From the NCBI RefSeq assembly GCF_019890935.1, contig NZ_CP082333.1, positions 3,143,501-3,207,500 of the forward strand: a DNA stretch of 64,000 nucleotides. The letters run 5' to 3'. The position numbers and the translations under genes were made by a program. The stretch comes from Exiguobacterium acetylicum (lineage in GTDB: Bacteria; Bacillota; Bacilli; Exiguobacteriales; Exiguobacteriaceae). Positions 63,862 to 64,000 of this stretch are shown in pieces. Each line of letters begins with the position of its first letter. Positions within the stretch are counted from its first letter, which is position 1. Below the pieces are notes generated by a model. That model was not told where the DNA came from. It saw nothing but the letters and a program-made list of their open reading frames with translations, and searched no databases.

Positions 63862-63893
63862 GAGCGACACTCTGTCAAAACAAAGCGTCGCTC
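63862..63893 (-). terminator. Intrinsic terminator after the right-edge gene
   Basis: GAGCGAC and GTCGCTC pair with an inner part of the stem, followed by five T on the minus strand. It isolates mnmE from the upstream gene. Confidence 0.88.
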
Positions 63894-63901
63894 TTCACGT
63901 A

Positions 63902-64000
63902 TTAGCGTTTCTTTTTCGATTTTTTAGGAGCCGGAGCTGCTTGTGCTGCTTCTTTTTCACGTTTAGCAGCCATTGTCGCTTCCGTCTGCAACTTAATCTT
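63902..64000 (-). CDS. C-terminal end of a Lys/Ala-rich protein, probably membrane insertase YidC
   Basis: Only the last 32 codons are inside the window. They are rich in Lys, Ala, Glu and Pro and end in APKKSKKKR. Such basic tails are typical of YidC/SpoIIIJ. In Bacillales the order before mnmE is yidC, then jag. The tail does not look like the R3H end of Jag, so jag would be missing or moved, but the short piece does not prove it. Confidence 0.5.
   Translation of the reverse strand, partial: KIKLQTEATMAAKREKEAAQAAPAPKKSKKKR

Noticed and set aside
1..64000. tRNA, rRNA, CRISPR arrays, insertion sequences or prophage
   Set aside because: No cloverleaf-like genes, spaced direct repeats, transposase or phage structural genes were seen on either strand by eye; tRNAscan-SE and a CRISPR finder would settle this.

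Overview
The window looks like a chromosome segment of a low-to-mid GC Gram-positive bacterium of the Bacillales, most likely Exiguobacterium. The support is gene order and family content: the right half carries the classical Bacillus oriC-left block (mnmE, mnmG, rsmG, noc, parB, yyaC, ychF, rpsF-ssb-rpsR, gdpP-rplI-dnaB, purA, walRKHIJ, htrA, rlmH). Shine-Dalgarno sites are strong (AGGAGG type), TTG and GTG starts are common, and Bacillus-type regulatory sites occur (S-box, GntR operator, PerR box, PurBox, parS). The genus call is inference from these traits. I see no rRNA, tRNA, IS element, prophage or CRISPR array.

Layout. 1-1.7 kb: an MFS permease and a CBS-domain gene divergent from a MarR regulator with two palindromic operators. 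1.7-4.2 kb: mmuP-mmuM under a SAM-I riboswitch. 4.3-6.9 kb: a polysaccharide pyruvyl transferase-family protein and a ketopantoate reductase. 7-12.1 kb: the gluconate operon gntR-gntK-gntP-gntZ with its operator. 12.2-14.4 kb: ahpC-ahpF with a PerR box. 14.5-29.8 kb: mixed accessory metabolism, namely a secreted protein, an ECF S-component, mqo, an FeS photolyase, a glycine-riboswitch-controlled permease, an AT-rich PD-(D/E)XK nuclease, an MFS permease, a Nudix hydrolase, a YxjI-like protein, a YerD-like protein, Dus, and a MerR/SDR pair. 29.3-33.8 kb: an esterase plus a domain-permuted GH3 beta-glucosidase behind a perfect operator palindrome. 33.9-37.6 kb: a DUF4317-like protein, a secreted HNH nuclease with a small partner gene, small unknowns and a GNAT enzyme. 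37.6-39.85 kb: an AT-rich island with one 671-residue FokI-like nuclease and no methylase.

39.9-64 kb is the oriC-proximal core, almost all on the minus strand and so, by analogy with Bacillus, transcribed away from an origin expected a few kb beyond the right edge. It contains RlmH, a CxxH/CxxC protein with a cluster of four perfect DnaA boxes, HtrA, the WalRK system with its regulators, PurA with a PurBox pair, the replicative helicase, L9, the c-di-AMP phosphodiesterase, the S6/SSB/S18 operon with a probable S6:S18 leader, YchF, MscS, and the chromosome organisation pair Noc and ParB.

The points most worth attention are: the noc-parB pair with no parA and a ParB lacking the N-terminal ParA-contacting tail; the solitary FokI-like nuclease; a 145-bp nested palindrome that folds as a branched RNA between purA and walR; the DnaA-box cluster; and a singleton glycine riboswitch in front of a CycA-type permease.
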